Positions 28,496 to 29,715 of a stretch of DNA of 29,715 bases are shown piece by piece (positions within the stretch are counted from its first letter, which is position 1; each line of letters opens with the position of its first letter). The notes under the pieces were generated by a model. The model worked only from the letters and a program-made list of their open reading frames with translations, was not told where the DNA came from and did not search any database. A program made the translations under genes and the position numbers. Source of the DNA: Bacteroidota bacterium (GTDB lineage Bacteria > Bacteroidota > Bacteroidia > 2-12-FULL-35-15); contig JADJHE010000042.1 of the NCBI GenBank assembly GCA_016707685.1, positions 1 through 29,715 on the forward strand, in the 5' to 3' direction.

Positions 28496-28697
28496 AAAAC
28501 ATATCCCCATCAGGAAGGTACAGGGAGAAATAAAAACTATACACATTCTGCAGGCCTATCCCCTCTGGAGGGGGTAGGGGAGGGAAAAACTATAAACAAT
28601 ATACGAAGCTTGTCCCCATCGGGAAGGTGCAGGGAGAAATAAAAACATTAACAATCTACGAAGCTTGTCCCCCTCTGGAGGGGGCAGGGGGAGGTAA
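28496..28697 (+). repeat. Four tandem ~54-bp palindromic repeats between cas1 and the DUF559 gene
   Basis: Units begin near 28496, 28549, 28602 and 28656. Units 2 and 4 carry the palindrome CCCCTCTGGAGGGGG with a G-rich block (type 1), while units 1 and 3 carry a variant, TCCCCATCGGGAAGGTGCAG or close to it (type 2), so the two types alternate. Each has the TACGAAGC-like lead (absent or altered in units 1 and 2) and an AT-rich spacer. Unit 4 ends 3 nt before the DUF559 ATG. No gene is visible in this stretch. Confidence 0.82.
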
Positions 28698-28700
28698 AAA

Positions 28701-29150
28701 ATGACAACAGCCAACAAAGAAAACCATTACGCATACAACCCAAAACTGCGAGCCAATGCACATAAACTGCGTTATACCATGACAAAAGCAGAAGCATGCT
28801 TGTGAAAATATGTTTTAAGAGCAGCTGGCATGAAAGGATATACGTTTAATAGGCAACGACCAGTACTTGAATACATAGCTGATTTTATGTGTAAACAATT
28901 AAAGTTGATTATTGAAGTAGATGGTATCACCCATACGTTTGAAGATGTAATCAAAAATGATTGTATTAGGCAGCAAAAGCTAGAAACTGAAGGCTTTAGA
29001 GTTATTCGATTTAAAGACGAAGAAATTTTAAAAAACATTGAAAGTGTAAGAAGAGTTATTGAAAATACGATTGAGGAGATTGAAAACAATTCTCCTCCCC
29101 CCTACCCCCTCCAGAGGGGGACAATATTCAAACAATCATTAATTGCAGAT
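28701..29150 (+). CDS. DUF559 endonuclease-domain protein with an in-frame TGA, reading into cas2
   Basis: A PD-(D/E)XK-type (Vsr-like) nuclease of the DUF559 family. From ATG 28701: LRANAHKLRYTMTKAEACL, then TGA (28803-28805) where the family has Trp, then the core NRQRPVLEYIADFMC (Asp61) and LIIEVDGITH (Glu72, Asp74), ending LETEGFRVIRFKDEEILKNI. These match the usual DUF559 order. The last codons lie in an inverted copy of the palindromic repeat (PPPYPLQRGT) and there is no stop before the cas2 ATG at 29151, so the frame runs on into Cas2. Palindromic repeats flank the gene, opposite in orientation on the two sides. It looks inserted between cas1 and cas2. Function of DUF559 in general is poorly known. 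With the TGA it would be inactive unless this is a sequence error. Confidence 0.82.
29092..29122 (-). repeat. Inverted copy of the palindromic repeat at the 3' side of the DUF559 gene
   Basis: Read on the minus strand this is GTCCCCCTCTGGAGGGGG followed by TAGGGGGGAGGAG, closely matching the unit at 28667-28695 but in the opposite direction. It lies inside the reading frame and supplies the proline-rich end of the DUF559 protein. With the left copy it makes terminal inverted repeats around the gene. Confidence 0.85.
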
Positions 29151-29530
29151 ATGAGCATCGAACTTTCACGCCTAAACGCCTATAGAGTCATGTGGACATT
29201 AGTTATGTACGATCTACCTACTGAAACAAAAAGGATCGAAAAACAGCAGCAAAATTCAGAAAAGAATTACTGAATGATGGTTTTGGAATGTTTCAATTCA
29301 GTATGTATGTGAGGCATAGTGCTAGTTCCGAGAATGCAGATGTTCATAAAAACAGAGTTAAACGCTTATTACCCGAGCATGGGAAAATAGGGATTTTACA
29401 AATAACGGACAAGCAATTTGCTCAAATGGAAATCTATTATGGAGCAAAACCTATTGAATTGCCAAATATCCCCAGCAATTGGAATTATTTTAAAACAAAA
29501 AAATCCGGACAAATCCGGATTTATAATTGA
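29151..29530 (+). CDS. cas2: Type II-C Cas2, one frameshift
   Basis: Small ferredoxin-fold subunit of the Cas1-Cas2 integrase. The start at 29151 (MSIELSRLNAYRVMW) matches the usual beginning of Bacteroidota II-C Cas2. It continues TLVMYDLPTETK, breaks in a G run near 29232-29234 (one lost G gives KRDRKTAAKFRKELL) and resumes as LNDGFGMFQFSMYVRH, ENADVHKNRVKRLLPEHGK, ILQITDKQFAQME to the stop at 29530, about 126 residues. The conserved Asp of MYDLP is present. The upstream DUF559 frame is continuous with this start. Its last codons overlap a hairpin that ends transcription on the other strand. Confidence 0.88.
29496..29523 (-). terminator. Terminator for minus-strand array transcripts, overlapping the end of cas2
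   Basis: A 9-bp stem (29501-29509 with 29514-29522, loop CAAA) is followed on the minus strand by a run of seven T. On the plus strand only a short T run follows. It is therefore best placed to end transcription coming out of the CRISPR array toward cas2, which agrees with the crRNA direction. It may also end the cas transcript. Confidence 0.75.
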
Positions 29531-29600
29531 TAAACTACACATTTTTTTGATTACAAAACACCATCTAATTACATCAAAATCAGTTGATTTGGCAAAGTAC

Positions 29601-29715
29601 AGTGTTTATCAATAAGTCAAAGATACATTTTGAAAGCAAATCACAACAATTGGGGAACTGCGTAAGTATTAAAACAATATAGTGTTTATCAATAAGTCAA
29701 AGATACATTTTGAAA
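29601..29715 (-). CRISPR. CRISPR array, first repeat, one spacer and a partial second repeat; continues outside the window
   Basis: Repeat 1 is 29601-29647 (47 bp), the spacer 29648-29680 (33 nt if the repeat is 47 bp), and repeat 2 starts at 29681 and is cut at 29715; all 35 visible bases of repeat 2 are identical to repeat 1. In crRNA sense (minus strand) the repeat begins GTTGTGATTTGCTTTC, the usual start for II-C repeats. On that strand it contains TTG, an 18-nt spacer and TATCTTTG (29618-29625), a -7 match, so each repeat can start its own crRNA. The anti-repeat at 23309-23331 pairs with it. The period is 80 bp. Confidence 0.93.

Noticed and set aside
28803..28805. TGA read as Trp (a recoded genetic code).
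   Set aside because: Genes end normally in TGA as well as TAA elsewhere in the window (for example ribF), and no other in-frame TGA at a Trp site is seen.
29418..29615. Plus-strand open frame overlapping the end of cas2 and the first repeat.
   Set aside because: It is a shadow of the cas2 reading frame that runs into the CRISPR repeat.

Overview
The window comes from an AT-rich member of the Bacteroidota. Four things point there: two secreted proteins end in type IX secretion (T9SS) type A sorting domains, promoters match the Bacteroidota -7 consensus TAnnTTTG, the ATP synthase beta and epsilon genes sit together as atpD-atpC, and the right end carries a Bacteroidota-style type II-C CRISPR-Cas9 locus with a 47-bp repeat. 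I cannot place it below phylum.

Layout. 1-2.1 kb: end of an alpha/beta hydrolase, a bidirectional terminator, then atpC and atpD on the minus strand. 2.5-4.0 kb: a DEAD-box helicase and a VF530-type small protein. 4.1-8.0 kb: an MlaE-MlaF-MlaD lipid-transport operon followed by a secreted two-HKD phospholipase D-like protein. 8.0-9.9 kb: an LTA-synthase-type sulfatase (minus). 9.9-12.1 kb: ribF, a leucine-rich-repeat protein and a CHAP amidase in one run. 12.1-14.2 kb: a WD40 protein and a LolC/E-type permease (minus), divergent from namZ and a PHB-depolymerase-like esterase (14.3-16.7 kb). 17.0-20.6 kb: murA with Asp in place of the catalytic Cys, a TlpA-like thioredoxin and an OmpA-family protein. 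20.6-23.0 kb: a large T9SS-secreted LVIVD-repeat protein (minus). 23.1-29.7 kb: the CRISPR-Cas locus.

The CRISPR-Cas locus is the accessory region. In order: two tandem palindrome-rich 56-bp repeats; a tracrRNA on the minus strand (anti-repeat, nexus, terminator); cas9 on plus; cas1 on plus; four more of the same palindromic repeats; a DUF559 PD-(D/E)XK endonuclease gene; an inverted copy of the palindrome; cas2; and a repeat-spacer array that leaves the window. The crRNAs read on the minus strand, opposite to the cas genes. Each repeat carries its own TAnnTTTG element, and a minus-strand terminator at the end of cas2 would stop array transcripts. The DUF559 gene looks like a small mobile cassette that separated cas1 from cas2 and now reads in frame into Cas2. 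A 42-bp direct repeat, identical at 41 positions, brackets tracrRNA-cas9-cas1.

Reading-frame quality is uneven. About 12 disruptions fall in cas9 and one each in cas1, cas2 and the DUF559 gene. Single-base homopolymer indels also break the hydrolase, atpC, atpD, the helicase tail and the sulfatase. No disruption is visible from about 9.9 to 23.0 kb. Because the essential atpD is hit too, many of these are probably consensus-sequence errors, but the tight cluster in the CRISPR locus leaves real decay open. Coordinates below span the reconstructed genes.
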